The position numbers and the translations under genes are program-made. A stretch of 64,000 bases of DNA. It comes from Glaciecola sp. Lineage in GTDB: Bacteria; Pseudomonadota; Gammaproteobacteria; Enterobacterales; Alteromonadaceae. Below the pieces are notes generated by a model. That model ran no database searches, was not told the DNA's origin, and worked only from the letters and a program-made list of their open reading frames with translations. Positions within the stretch are counted from its first letter, which is position 1, and the number at the start of each line of letters is the position of its first letter. Where the stretch lies: positions 27,298 through 91,297 of the forward strand of contig JAQWNF010000014.1 in NCBI GenBank assembly GCA_029246415.1, written 5' to 3'. Shown piece by piece: positions 28,629 to 38,784 of this stretch.

Positions 28629-28850
28629 ATGCGCAAAGTGGACTTTAAAGAATACGTGTTTAAGCCTGAGCAAATATTAACGAGCTTTGAGCAGCCAACC
28701 TCTGAAACATGCACAACAGGTTCTGGCTTAGGGGATGAGGCTTTACTCAACGGTGAAAACACCGCTAACTCGGCTACACCACCTAAACCCAATATCGAAG
28801 GGCAACTACAAAACTGGATGAAATATCACTCAGGTAACCTTTGGCGCTAG
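28629..28850 (+). CDS. Small hypothetical protein
   Basis: A 73-residue frame from ATG 28629, or 83 residues from ATG 28599. AAGGA ends 12 nt before 28629, a little far. Nothing was recognised. The composition looks coding rather than random: MRKVDFKEYVFKPEQIL at the start, a Ser/Thr/Gly-rich middle, and IEGQLQNWMKYHSGNLWR at the end. No signal peptide or membrane segment. It is divergent from the ATP-grasp gene and runs towards the DUF1190 gene (38-bp gap). Confidence 0.45.
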   Translation: MRKVDFKEYVFKPEQILTSFEQPTSETCTTGSGLGDEALLNGENTANSATPPKPNIEGQLQNWMKYHSGNLWR

Positions 28851-28888
28851 GTTTTACTTTGGCTTATCCCCTAAATAAGGTGTGTAAC

Positions 28889-29539
28889 TTACCCGCCCCA
28901 ACTACGAGAGCTCGCTTGAGTGCGAGCGACGCTTTTGCCAAACCCGCCGCGTTTAACGGTATTATTGACAGTCGGTTTAGGTTTAAAGTCGGAGCTATAG
29001 ACTTTAGCAGTGCGATTTCGCTGACTACCATAATCTTTGCCGGTAGCGCCAAACCAACGACCACGTAATGACGAGTTACGCGAGTTAGATGTATACATAG
29101 GTTGTGAATAATAACGATTGCGACTGCTACCGCCAAGCATATTGCCCATCATATAACCTGCCATGAGTGGCATAAAAAAGCTTCCTGAGTTACCTTGATT
29201 GTTCGCGTTGTTGTCGCCGGGAATGGGTTCTTCGGTTCTGGCTACATATTCACAATTATCTTGACCAAACTCAAACTCACAATCAGCTTGACCTAAGAAC
29301 TTAGGGCCTGTGCGTAAAGCTTCATTTTTGGCTTCTTGATAAGCGACTTTACACTCTTGCATGTAGTTTGGGTTGCTGCTGGAACATTCATCGATACTGG
29401 TATAAATCGAGGCGATTTCTGGCTCTTCACCACAAGCACTTAAAAACACCACACTCATACTCACTGCTAATGGGCGAATAGCAAACCATTTACGCATGGA
29501 GGGTAGGGCAATATGGGCAGTTCTTTTTGAATTTGACAT
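28889..29539 (-). CDS. DUF1190 lipoprotein (YjfM/YgiB-like)
   Basis: A 216-residue protein with a lipoprotein-type signal ending LSAC after a basic N-terminus. The DUF1190 core is visible: IYTSIDECSSSNPNYMQECKVAYQEAKNEALRTGPKF, then ADCEFEFGQDNCEYV, a Gly/Asn/Ser-rich segment with a hydrophobic patch (PLMAGYMMGNMLGG), and a basic C-terminus rich in Arg and Ser. The several cysteines suggest disulfides in the periplasm. It is 12 bp after the DUF350 gene. DUF1190 and YjfC-type ATP-grasp genes travel together in E. coli (ygiBC, yjfMC). Function is unknown. Confidence 0.88.
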   Translation of the reverse strand: MSNSKRTAHIALPSMRKWFAIRPLAVSMSVVFLSACGEEPEIASIYTSIDECSSSNPNYMQECKVAYQEAKNEALRTGPKFLGQADCEFEFGQDNCEYVARTEEPIPGDNNANNQGNSGSFFMPLMAGYMMGNMLGGSSRNRYYSQPMYTSNSRNSSLRGRWFGATGKDYGSQRNRTAKVYSSDFKPKPTVNNTVKRGGFGKSVARTQASSRSWGG

Positions 29540-29551
29540 AAAAAATCGCTC

Positions 29552-29968
29552 CTAGTAAGTCATGCAAGCGGCATTGAGTAGACCGACGGCCAATGATACA
29601 GCAGCTAACATAATGCCAGCAGAGGTTTCATTATTTTCAATGCGTTCGGCGATTTTAGGCATAAACGTAAAGCGTAATAATAAAAAAGCCAAACATTGTG
29701 CTAACAACGCAACGACCGCCCAAATGATAAAATCGCCAAATGATACGGCATTGGTCGCTGCACCAGATAATGCAATCGCAAAGCCAATTAATGCACCACC
29801 GAAGGCGATGGCTGCGGCAGATGATTGCTGTTCTTTAATTAAATGCCATTCATCATGGGGAGTAACTAACGCGTAGATGATTTTAAAAATAAACAATAAC
29901 GCAATAGCGCTAAAAAAATATAACGCAAAATTACCTAAACCTGTAAGTGATGCTAATAATGTTTCCAT
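29552..29968 (-). CDS. DUF350 membrane protein (YjfL-like)
   Basis: A 138-residue protein with four hydrophobic segments: FALYFFSAIALLFIFKIIYALV, AAIAFGGALIGFAIALSGAAT, FIIWAVVALLAQCLAFLLL and AGIMLAAVSLAVGLLNAA, the layout of the DUF350/YjfL family. It lies between the potassium channel gene (36 bp upstream) and the DUF1190 gene (12 bp downstream), clearly in one operon. E. coli yjfL precedes yjfM and yjfC in the same order. Function is unknown. Confidence 0.9.
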   Translation of the reverse strand: METLLASLTGLGNFALYFFSAIALLFIFKIIYALVTPHDEWHLIKEQQSSAAAIAFGGALIGFAIALSGAATNAVSFGDFIIWAVVALLAQCLAFLLLRFTFMPKIAERIENNETSAGIMLAAVSLAVGLLNAACMTY

Positions 29969-30004
29969 GGGGTCGTTCCTTTTTCGTGGAATGTTAGTGG
30001 AATA

Positions 30005-31054
30005 CTAGTGAAATAGTGTCCAATCAAAATGGTTAATACGTTTGCAAGCAATATAAAAGATACGATCACCAGCGTTCACTTGTTCACTAAAATCAGGATT
30101 AACGTGAATGTTACTTTCATTGCCTTTGGTCGCAAAGCCAACAAAAATAGCGTTGTGGTGTGATTTTAAGCCGAAAAATAAATGTTCAACATCCATTTGT
30201 GGAGTGTGCTCAGGTACGATAGTTGAATATTGTTCTTGTCCTGCATCGACACTTAATAGGTCATGATGCAATAAGCTTGAACCTGGGTCAAATGCAGATT
30301 TAACTAACATTTCAACCGCGACGCTAGGGGTACACTCTACGTTCGGACAATGGTCTTTTAATAAGCCTACTAAACTTTCATCATTAAAGTACGCCACAAT
30401 ATGTGCAGACGGATTACGCTTAGAGCAATACAACGCACTGGTCATGGTAATGTCATCATCGGGATTATCGATTAGGATGGTTTTAGCGTCGCTAACACAA
30501 GCTCGATTCATATCTTCATCGCGATTAAACGAACTGACTTTAACAAAATCAATTTGTCCGGGCAGGGGATTTGAGATGTCTTTTTTGACACATAAAATAA
30601 TATCGGCTTTGACATCGTTTTGCGCATTTTCCTTGATTAATAAGGTAAGTAGTTGCATGGTGCGTTCTTCATTCCAACCCATAACAATAATATGATTTTC
30701 AGCCATATGATCTTTTAATCCTCTGTTATCTTTGTGCCATTGATACGACACCCAAGTCGCAATGCGACCAACAATTAAAGCAAAAATACTTAACCCTAAC
30801 GGGATGATATACAAGGCTACCAACAGTCTACCTGCACTGGTACTTGGCGATAAATCACCATACCCGACCGTGGAACCCGTAACAATCAACCAATAAATAA
30901 AATCGCTATGATCAGTTAGAGCTGTCTCACCCGCAAGGTGAAGAAAATACCACGAGGACGCCGAATAAAAAAGTAATGCAATTACAATGGTATACCAGCT
31001 AGTTTCTGAGAAAACCCGCACTAGTCTTTTTTTGAGTTTGTGCCAAATTAGCAT
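30005..31054 (-). CDS. Two-transmembrane potassium channel with RCK/TrkA-N domain
   Basis: A 349-residue ion channel subunit. TM1 is about residues 20-41. The pore loop carries the potassium selectivity filter TVGYGD at 62-67, and TM2 is about 75-98. A cytosolic RCK (TrkA-N) domain begins at about 121 (HIIVMGWNEE), with a Rossmann-like beta-alpha order and IDNPDDDITMTSAL. A C-terminal TrkA-C-like portion follows. This is the MthK/Kch-type plan; RCK ligands are typically Ca2+, nucleotides or NAD(H). It is the first gene of the channel-DUF350-DUF1190-ATP-grasp operon. Confidence 0.92.
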   Translation of the reverse strand: MLIWHKLKKRLVRVFSETSWYTIVIALLFYSASSWYFLHLAGETALTDHSDFIYWLIVTGSTVGYGDLSPSTSAGRLLVALYIIPLGLSIFALIVGRIATWVSYQWHKDNRGLKDHMAENHIIVMGWNEERTMQLLTLLIKENAQNDVKADIILCVKKDISNPLPGQIDFVKVSSFNRDEDMNRACVSDAKTILIDNPDDDITMTSALYCSKRNPSAHIVAYFNDESLVGLLKDHCPNVECTPSVAVEMLVKSAFDPGSSLLHHDLLSVDAGQEQYSTIVPEHTPQMDVEHLFFGLKSHHNAIFVGFATKGNESNIHVNPDFSEQVNAGDRIFYIACKRINHFDWTLFH

Positions 31055-31147
31055 TCGTATTCCTCTAAAATAAGAACGCCTATTAACCGAGATCTGTGCT
31101 ATAAAATCAAGTGATTTAAGTTTTTAAGCAAAAAAGGAATTAACATG

Positions 31148-31182
31148 CAAAAAAATTATGGATGGATTATCGAGCCATAATT
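31148..31182 (-). terminator. Terminator-like hairpin in the channel operon leader (proximal)
   Basis: Read on the minus strand, AATTATGG and CCATAATT form an 8-bp stem (31175-31182 with 31154-31161) with a 13-nt loop. It runs into a stretch of T. The stem is AT-rich, so it is weaker than the distal one. Confidence 0.45.
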
Positions 31183-31228
31183 ATGTGACTGACAACGTGA
31201 AGAAAAGCACTAAAGCTAAATAAGATGC

Positions 31229-31255
31229 AAAAAAAAGCCCACTTACTGCGTGGGC
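31229..31255 (-). terminator. Terminator-like hairpin in the channel operon leader (distal)
   Basis: On the minus strand GCCCAC (31255-31250) pairs with GTGGGC (31242-31237) around a 7-nt loop, followed by eight T. This is a good intrinsic terminator pointing towards the channel gene, yet no annotated gene lies upstream of it on that strand. Confidence 0.7.
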
Positions 31256-31467
31256 AAACATACATAGGAAAACACATAATTTCATCTTAAATATTAGACG
31301 GAGTGTGACTACACACCGTATTGCGAGTTATACAAGCGTATAGTTTTTAATACGTGTTGAAAGGTGAGACATTAATGCTAACGAAAAATGCAATTTGGCA
31401 CGAAAGAACATGTTTGGGTACAATAGCAACATGCTTTTATCTTTTTACACATGTTGATAATAAATAA

Positions 31468-32508
31468 ATGAAAACGTCAGATTTTGCTTTTGAATTACCC
31501 GAGCAGCTCATTGCTAAATATCCCACTGAGCAACGCACAGCCTCTCGTTTGTTGCACTTAAACGGTGTGACTGGTGCGTTAGGGCATCATCAGTTTTCCG
31601 ATATGTTGCAATTTGTTGATCCAGGCGATTTATTAATTTTTAATAATACCCGAGTGATCCCCGCACGTTTACTTGGTCAAAAATCCACCGGTGGTAAAGT
31701 AGAAGTCCTCGTTGAACGAATGTTGGACGACCATCGAGTGCTGGCGCATGTTAAAGCAAGTAAATCACCCAAACCTGGGGCCACGTTAATATTAGAAAAT
31801 GCGATTGAAGCAACGATGCTAGCACGTCATGATGCATTATTTGAATTGTCTTTCGCAGGTGAACAAACGGTGCTCGAATTACTTGAAGCACACGGACACA
31901 TGCCCTTGCCTCCGTATATTGACCGTCCAGATGAGGACAGCGATAAAGAGCGCTATCAAACCGTATACAACGAAAAACCTGGTGCGGTAGCCGCCCCAAC
32001 GGCAGGGTTACATTTTGATGATGGCATTTTAGCTCAGTTAAAAACTAAGGGCGTTCAGACTGAATTTGTGACATTGCATGTTGGCGCTGGGACATTTCAA
32101 CCTGTAAAAGTGGATAATGTCGAAGAGCATGTTATGCACGCTGAATACGCTGAAGTTCCAGAACATGTTGTTGCCGCAATCAAGGCGACCAAAGCTGCGG
32201 GCAAACGCGTGATTGCAGTCGGTACAACCTCCATGCGCTCTCTCGAATCGGCCGCCAAAAAGGCCGACGAGAGCAACGAGTTAATCGTGCCTTTCTATGA
32301 AGATACGAGCATTTTCATCTATCCTGGTTTTACGTTTAAAGTGGTCGATGCGATGTTTACCAACTTTCATTTACCCGAATCAACCTTAATGATGCTAATC
32401 AGTGCGTTAGCTGGGCAGGACAATGTGATGCATGCTTATGCTGAAGCCATAAGGCATGAATATCGATTTTTTAGTTATGGCGATTCGATGTTTATTGAAA
32501 AGGCATAA
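31468..32508 (+). CDS. queA: S-adenosylmethionine:tRNA ribosyltransferase-isomerase
   Basis: Transfers and isomerises the ribosyl part of SAM onto 7-aminomethyl-7-deazaguanine in tRNA, forming epoxyqueuosine. It has 346 residues (E. coli 356). Seen: the N-terminal [37 protein letters not shown], the signature [28 protein letters not shown] and [12 protein letters not shown], then [19 protein letters not shown]. tgt, which acts one step earlier in the pathway, follows after 91 bp with its own promoter. Confidence 0.97.
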   Translation: MKTSDFAFELPEQLIAKYPTEQRTASRLLHLNGVTGALGHHQFSDMLQFVDPGDLLIFNNTRVIPARLLGQKSTGGKVEVLVERMLDDHRVLAHVKASKSPKPGATLILENAIEATMLARHDALFELSFAGEQTVLELLEAHGHMPLPPYIDRPDEDSDKERYQTVYNEKPGAVAAPTAGLHFDDGILAQLKTKGVQTEFVTLHVGAGTFQPVKVDNVEEHVMHAEYAEVPEHVVAAIKATKAAGKRVIAVGTTSMRSLESAAKKADESNELIVPFYEDTSIFIYPGFTFKVVDAMFTNFHLPESTLMMLISALAGQDNVMHAYAEAIRHEYRFFSYGDSMFIEKA

Positions 32509-32560
32509 TTACGCATTTCCAGTGATAATTTTATAAGGTGTGTATCGGTTTTTAGTTTGC

Positions 32561-32566
32561 TATAAT
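32561..32566 (+). promoter_or_regulatory. Extended -10 promoter for tgt-yajC
   Basis: A consensus TATAAT is preceded by TGC (32558-32560), giving a full extended -10 (TGCTATAAT), 34 bp before the tgt GTG start. The -35 position has no good match, which the extended -10 can offset. Confidence 0.7.
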
Positions 32567-32584
32567 GCGCGCCATTATTGATAA

Positions 32585-33721
<1,137 letters not shown>

Positions 33722-33754
33722 GCGATTATTTACTACTATTAAGGAAGCACTATT

Positions 33755-34093
33755 ATGAGTTTATTTATATCAACAGCACATGCACAAGCAGCCGGTGGCA
33801 GCGCACAAGGTGGCGGTTTTGAAATGCTAATTATGTTAGCAGTATTTGGTTTAATCTTTTATTTCTTGTTATATCGCCCACAGGCTAAGCGTGTAAAAGA
33901 GCACAAAAACTTAGTAGCATCTTTATCTAAAGGTGATGAAGTGTTAACACAAGGTGGTTTAGTGGGTAAAATTAATAAAGTGACTGAAGACAAAGATTTT
34001 ATTGAGATTGCACTAAACGAATCAAACGAAATTATTGTACAAAAATCAGCGGTTACAGCGGTGCTGCCAAAAGGCACAATGAAAGCTGTCTAA
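33755..34093 (+). CDS. yajC: Sec translocon accessory protein YajC
   Basis: A 112-residue single-span membrane protein that associates with SecDF. The membrane segment is about residues 25-45 (MLIMLAVFGLIFYFLLY), directly followed by the diagnostic RPQAKRVKEHKNLVASLSKGDEVLTQGG. A good AAGGAA ribosome site precedes it. A terminator-like hairpin separates it from secD. Confidence 0.95.
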   Translation: MSLFISTAHAQAAGGSAQGGGFEMLIMLAVFGLIFYFLLYRPQAKRVKEHKNLVASLSKGDEVLTQGGLVGKINKVTEDKDFIEIALNESNEIIVQKSAVTAVLPKGTMKAV

Positions 34094-34100
34094 TCCCAAT

Positions 34101-34129
34101 AATGGCTCGATTACCGAGCCATTTTTTTA
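34101..34129 (+). terminator. Intrinsic terminator between yajC and secD
   Basis: AATGGCTCG (34101-34109) pairs with CGAGCCATT (34115-34123) around a 5-nt loop and is followed by T-runs, directly after the yajC stop and before the secD GTG at 34153. It would lower secDF transcription relative to yajC unless a promoter lies within the short gap. Confidence 0.75.
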
Positions 34130-34152
34130 TATTCGAAGTAGGATAAAGAGTT

Positions 34153-35997
34153 GTGTTAAATCAAACTCCGATTTGGAAATATATTTTAGTATTGTTGGTT
34201 GTCGGTGCTTCTGCACTGTACGCATTGCCAAATATTTATGGTGAAGATCACGCAATACAAATCTCCGCAGGTCGCAATGCGCAAGTGACGCAAGCGATGG
34301 TGCCTGAAATTGAAACCATCCTCAAAGCGAGCGATGTTACTACTAAGCGTATCGATTTTACTGACGGCAAAATCTTGGTCCGTGTTAATAGCTCTGATAG
34401 CCAGCTAGTTGCGCGTGAAGTCTTAGAAGCACAACTTGGCGATGATTATTATGTTGCGATGAATTTAGCTCCTGATACGCCGCAATGGTTGGCAGCATTA
34501 GGTGGCAGTCCGATGAAACTGGGTTTAGATTTACGTGGCGGTGTACATTTCTTAATGGAAGTGGACATGAACTCGGCGATTAGCAAAGCGACTGAAGATA
34601 TGGTCGGGGATTTCCGTACTGCGTTGCGTGAAGAAAAAATCCGCTACCGCACCGTTAAACAAGTCGGTGATGCGGTTACCATTCAGTTTCGTGATCAAGA
34701 AACGCTAGATAAAGCGCGTTTTTTCTTACGTAACCGTAATCCTGATTTAGATTTTAATGAACGCGATGGCTTGATCATTCGCGCTACTTTTTCTGAAAAT
34801 CGTCTGGTGCAAATCCGTGATTATGCGGTAAAACAAAACATTACTATTATCCGTAACCGTGTCAATCAACTTGGTGTGGCTGAGCCATTGGTGCAAAAGC
34901 AAGGCGCTGAAAGAATTGTAGTACAGTTACCAGGTATCCAAGATACAGCAAAAGCAAAAGAAATATTGAATGCGACTGCGACCTTAGAATTTCGTATGGT
35001 TGACCAAGACAATGATGTGCGTGATGCCGTTAATGGACGTATTCCGCCATCGTCGATTTTGGTAAACGATCGCAGCGGTCGCCCACAACTACTCAACAAA
35101 CGCGTGATGTTAACGGGTAATCATATTATTGATGCCAACAGTGGTGTCGATGAATATGGCATTCCACAGGTTAATATCTCATTGGATTCAAAAGGTGGCA
35201 CAAAGATGTCACAAGGTACCAAAGACAATATTGGTAACCCAATGGCGACGGTGTTTATTGAATACAAAGCTACCGGCGAACGAGATAGTAATGACAAGCT
35301 GATTTTTGAGAAAAAAGAAGAAGTCATTTCGATTGCGACCATTCAAGCTCGTTTAGGCAGTAACTTCCGTATTACGGGATTAGATTCGCCCAAAGAAGCG
35401 CGCGATTTAGCATTGTTGTTACGTGCAGGTGCGTTGATCGCGCCTATTACCATAGTTGAAGAGCGTACAGTTGGACCAAGCTTGGGTGCTGAAAATATTG
35501 AACTGGGTATGAAAGCGATCCAAGGTGGCTTGTTACTCGTGTTGTTCTTTATGCTGGTGTACTACAAAGCCTTTGGTATTGTGGCAAACATTGCCTTGGT
35601 TGCAAACTTGGTGATGATTGTTGGCGTAATGTCTATGATCCCTGGCGCAACTCTTACTTTACCTGGAATGGCTGGTATTGTTCTGACAGTTGGTATGGCA
35701 GTTGATGCGAACGTTCTGATTTTTGAACGTATCCGTGAAGAGCTGCGCGAAGGACGGTCGCCACAACAAGCGATCCATCACGGTTATGACAGTGCATTTT
35801 CAACCATTTTGGATGCCAATATCACTACGTTTATTGCGGGCTTGATATTGTTTGCTGTGGGGACAGGCCCAATTAAAGGTTTCTCAATCACATTGATGAT
35901 TGGTATCGCTACGTCTATGTTTACTGCAATCGTGTTAACACGCGTTATCGTAAACTTAATTTGGGGCGGTCGTCGCCTTGAATCTTTGTCGATTTAA
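34153..35997 (+). CDS. secD: Protein translocase subunit SecD
   Basis: Proton-driven membrane factor that aids late steps of Sec-dependent export. It has 614 residues (E. coli 615) from a GTG start ([15 protein letters not shown]). One N-terminal membrane helix, a large periplasmic P1 domain with [16 protein letters not shown], and a C-terminal membrane block with [41 protein letters not shown] (the conserved D-containing helix) and [28 protein letters not shown]. secF follows 12 bp later. Confidence 0.97.
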   Translation: MLNQTPIWKYILVLLVVGASALYALPNIYGEDHAIQISAGRNAQVTQAMVPEIETILKASDVTTKRIDFTDGKILVRVNSSDSQLVAREVLEAQLGDDYYVAMNLAPDTPQWLAALGGSPMKLGLDLRGGVHFLMEVDMNSAISKATEDMVGDFRTALREEKIRYRTVKQVGDAVTIQFRDQETLDKARFFLRNRNPDLDFNERDGLIIRATFSENRLVQIRDYAVKQNITIIRNRVNQLGVAEPLVQKQGAERIVVQLPGIQDTAKAKEILNATATLEFRMVDQDNDVRDAVNGRIPPSSILVNDRSGRPQLLNKRVMLTGNHIIDANSGVDEYGIPQVNISLDSKGGTKMSQGTKDNIGNPMATVFIEYKATGERDSNDKLIFEKKEEVISIATIQARLGSNFRITGLDSPKEARDLALLLRAGALIAPITIVEERTVGPSLGAENIELGMKAIQGGLLLVLFFMLVYYKAFGIVANIALVANLVMIVGVMSMIPGATLTLPGMAGIVLTVGMAVDANVLIFERIREELREGRSPQQAIHHGYDSAFSTILDANITTFIAGLILFAVGTGPIKGFSITLMIGIATSMFTAIVLTRVIVNLIWGGRRLESLSI

Positions 35998-36009
35998 GGG
36001 GCTCACATA

Positions 36010-36951
36010 ATGCGTTTATTAAAAATTAACGACACTGTCAATTTCATGCGCTTGCGCATCCCGGCACTCGTATTTTCAACGGTGTTAATTTTAGCATCAA
36101 TCGGTTCATTAGCGGTTAATCAGCTAAATTGGGGCCTTGATTTTACTGGTGGTACATTAATCGAAGTAGGTTATCCAGATAAAGCTAATCTGGATGAGAT
36201 CCGTGCAGAGTTAGATGCGGCCACATTTGGTGATGCGGTGGTTCAAAACTTTGGCTCTAGCCATGATGTCTTGATCCGCTTAGCCCCTCGTGACGGAGTT
36301 AAGTCCGCTGAAGTCGGTGATCAAGTGATGCTAGCGTTGCGTGCAACCGGCAAAGAAGTCGACATGCGTCGAATTGAATTTGTCGGTCCTAACGTGGGTG
36401 AAGAGTTGACAGAGCAAGGCGGTTTAGCAATGCTGACTGCACTGATTTGTATCTTGATTTATGTCGCGATGCGTTTTGAATGGCGCTTTGCGTTAGGCTC
36501 AGTATCTGCATTGGCGCACGATGTCATTATCACTCTAGGCTTATTTTCATTTTTACATTTGGAGTTTGATTTGACTATCCTTGCTGCGGTATTGGCCGTG
36601 ATAGGGTATTCACTCAACGATACGATTGTTGTATCGGATCGAATTCGTGAGAACTTCCGTAAAATCCGAAAAGCAGAGCCTGAAGAAATCATCAATATCT
36701 CGTTAACGCAAACACTGAATCGTACAATCATTACCTCAGTAACGACCGTATTAGTATTGTTGGCCTTGTTCTTTGTTGGTGGTGCGTTGATCCACGGTTT
36801 CTCTACCGCGTTACTATTTGGTGTGGTTATTGGAACCTACTCATCGATTTATATTTCAAGTTCAGTTGCTTTATTATTAGGCATAAGTAAAGAAGACTTA
36901 ATACCTGAAGAAATCGAAAAAGAAGGCGAAGATTTAGAGCCAATGCCCTAA
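36010..36951 (+). CDS. secF: Protein translocase subunit SecF
   Basis: Partner of SecD in the SecDF complex. It has 313 residues (E. coli 323). Seen: N-terminal helix, WGLDFTGGTLIEVGY, FVGPNVGEELTEQG, then five membrane helices including VIGYSLNDTIVVSDRIRENFRK and TSVTTVLVLLALFFVGGALIHGFS. The C-terminus is acidic. It is in the same operon as secD. A hairpin at its end overlaps the converging diguanylate cyclase gene. Confidence 0.97.
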   Translation: MRLLKINDTVNFMRLRIPALVFSTVLILASIGSLAVNQLNWGLDFTGGTLIEVGYPDKANLDEIRAELDAATFGDAVVQNFGSSHDVLIRLAPRDGVKSAEVGDQVMLALRATGKEVDMRRIEFVGPNVGEELTEQGGLAMLTALICILIYVAMRFEWRFALGSVSALAHDVIITLGLFSFLHLEFDLTILAAVLAVIGYSLNDTIVVSDRIRENFRKIRKAEPEEIINISLTQTLNRTIITSVTTVLVLLALFFVGGALIHGFSTALLFGVVIGTYSSIYISSSVALLLGISKEDLIPEEIEKEGEDLEPMP

Positions 36952-36997
36952 ATTAAGACTACGCTTAGCAGCATGTCTGCTTAGTCAGAAATATTAT

Positions 36998-37022
36998 CAA
37001 AGCCAACCTTAGCGTTGGCTTT
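36998..37022. terminator. Hairpin between convergent secF and diguanylate cyclase genes
   Basis: CAAAGCCAAC (36998-37007) pairs with GTTGGCTTTG (37013-37022), a 10-bp perfect stem with a 5-nt loop, followed on the plus strand by TTGTTT. It overlaps the last codons of the cyclase gene. Confidence 0.65.
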
Positions 37023-38550
37023 GTTGTTTATAAATCACGACTTTGTTTTTACCTTGATGTTTGGCTTGATAAAGGGCTTTGTCGGCACGCTCAAGTAATG
37101 ATTCTCGAGTGTCCTCAGGCTCCATTTGAGCCACTCCAACGCTCGCTTTAACGTGAAGCTTAGGGTTCTTTAACAGTCCACCAATATCTTGAGCGATGAG
37201 CTTGGCTTGAGCTGCATTGCAATCAGGGCAGACAATCATAAATTCATCGCCGCCATAGCGTCCTAAAAAGTCTGTCTCTCGGACACGTTTCTTAATCGTA
37301 GATGCCACCCATTTAATCACCTTATCACCAAATGGATGACCATAGCGGTCATTGATTGTTTTAAATTCATCGATATCAATGAAGATAATTGAAAGCAATA
37401 AGTGATGACGATTACAACGTTCAATTTCATCTTCTAAGCGAGCTAGAATCGTTGTTTTATTTGAAATCTGGGTAAAGTTGTCAAGCTTGACTTGAGCTTG
37501 CATCGCTTCTTCTTTGGATTGATCTTTAAACGTAATGATCGCTCTAAATTTGCTGAAAATTTGTATCAACTTAATGTCTAGCACCATAGGCTTGACCCCT
37601 TGAGAGGTACTAATATTCATTTTGTAATTCACCCGACCATTTAACATAGGTTCAGCTGGGGCGGTTACGATAGAGAAAAGCTGCTTCACACTTAAAGGCT
37701 CAACATTAAATGGGGCGAGTAATTCAGAGACATCATGCCAATGATTGCCAATGATTTTCTTTATATGCGTATCGTGCTTTCGCAGTGATACATGACTAAA
37801 GAGTTGTGAAAATACCGAATTAAATTGAGTGATATTTCCAGATTGATCGATCGTTAGAATGGGTCGTGTAGATTGTTGATAATGCGCTCTAATATGTTGA
37901 TATAAATGTGTGTTCAAATAAAAGAAATAGAGAATAGCTAAAATTGAAATTAACAAAGCTACTAACGACCCCATGAGTAAATTAAAGGTAACTTGTTCAG
38001 AGGCAATAAACGTAGCGCTTTGTGTGGAAGTTAATGCGGAGCTATTTTCAATAATGTAACTTTTTAATTGATGTAAAAACTCAATGAACTCAATACTAAT
38101 TAATGAGTGTAAATGCAAGGTTGGGGTTATTTGCTCCTGAAACACGTCAGCAAATTCAAAGCTGGTAACGACTCGGCTTTGATGTTTGGTCAGCGTGTCG
38201 TGATAAGACTCTAGCTGGTTTAGCTGCATCACACTAATGTATGGGATCAAAGAGTTGGTATCTAACTCTTTGTAAAGTTGTAAATATTGAGTATTAAATT
38301 GCGTATAAAACTGAAAGTTTTGGACATTGTTGAATGTGTTGGTATTGAGCAAGCGTTCATGGTTAAGTAATATATGTTGTTGCAAATGGTCGAGCTTGAG
38401 TAAGGTGTTGTTAACGTGATTAACATTATTAACCAGTTGCTCTGCTTTTTTTTTGTGCTCGATTTGTTGTATTGATCCATATAAAAAGAACGCAATTATT
38501 CCTAACATCAATATGATGCCGAAATTTATAGTTCTTGATTTGGTCTGCAC
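37009..38550 (-). CDS. Membrane-bound PAS-GGDEF diguanylate cyclase
   Basis: Makes cyclic-di-GMP from two GTP. It has 513 residues. The N-terminal helix at about 9-27 and a second at about 190-212 (LLMGSLVALLISILAILYFFYL) enclose a helical periplasmic sensor region of roughly 160 residues. A PAS-like segment follows (RPILTIDQSGNITQFNSVFSQLF). The C-terminal domain has an intact active site GGDEF at 433-437 and an inhibitory I-site RETD at 424-427, exactly five residues before it. It is therefore probably an active, product-inhibited enzyme. No EAL domain. The signal sensed is unknown. Confidence 0.93.
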   Translation of the reverse strand: MQTKSRTINFGIILMLGIIAFFLYGSIQQIEHKKKAEQLVNNVNHVNNTLLKLDHLQQHILLNHERLLNTNTFNNVQNFQFYTQFNTQYLQLYKELDTNSLIPYISVMQLNQLESYHDTLTKHQSRVVTSFEFADVFQEQITPTLHLHSLISIEFIEFLHQLKSYIIENSSALTSTQSATFIASEQVTFNLLMGSLVALLISILAILYFFYLNTHLYQHIRAHYQQSTRPILTIDQSGNITQFNSVFSQLFSHVSLRKHDTHIKKIIGNHWHDVSELLAPFNVEPLSVKQLFSIVTAPAEPMLNGRVNYKMNISTSQGVKPMVLDIKLIQIFSKFRAIITFKDQSKEEAMQAQVKLDNFTQISNKTTILARLEDEIERCNRHHLLLSIIFIDIDEFKTINDRYGHPFGDKVIKWVASTIKKRVRETDFLGRYGGDEFMIVCPDCNAAQAKLIAQDIGGLLKNPKLHVKASVGVAQMEPEDTRESLLERADKALYQAKHQGKNKVVIYKQQSQR

Positions 38551-38704
38551 AGAAAATCCATTTGTTAAACTTGCATGAATTTAGCCTAAACCATAAAGCA
38601 GATTTTGCCATGTTAATTCTTACTCAAATCCGACATTTAGATGATTGTTTGTGGTATGGATAGCGTTACATTGATATGAAATAGTTAAAACTTGATTCAG
38701 TAAA

Positions 38705-38741
38705 GATAAAGACACCACCCTAATAGGATATAGAGTGGTGT
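38705..38741 (-). terminator. Probable suhB terminator
   Basis: On the minus strand ACACCAC (38741-38735) pairs with GTGGTGT (38718-38712) with a 16-nt loop, followed by CTTTATCTTT. It is about 45 bp after the suhB stop. The T-run is interrupted, so strength is uncertain. Confidence 0.5.
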
Positions 38742-38784
38742 AGATTATTTGTGCAAATATTTAGATAGGTAAATATGTAGATGT

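Larger units (their letters stand above)
31055..31467. other. 413-bp divergent region between the channel gene and queA
   Basis: It contains two minus-strand terminator-like hairpins (listed separately) before the channel gene and no convincing protein gene. The segment from 31260 to 31467 holds either a leader RNA, a small RNA gene on the minus strand, or simply the queA promoter. No unambiguous promoter hexamers were found for either direction. Confidence 0.45.
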
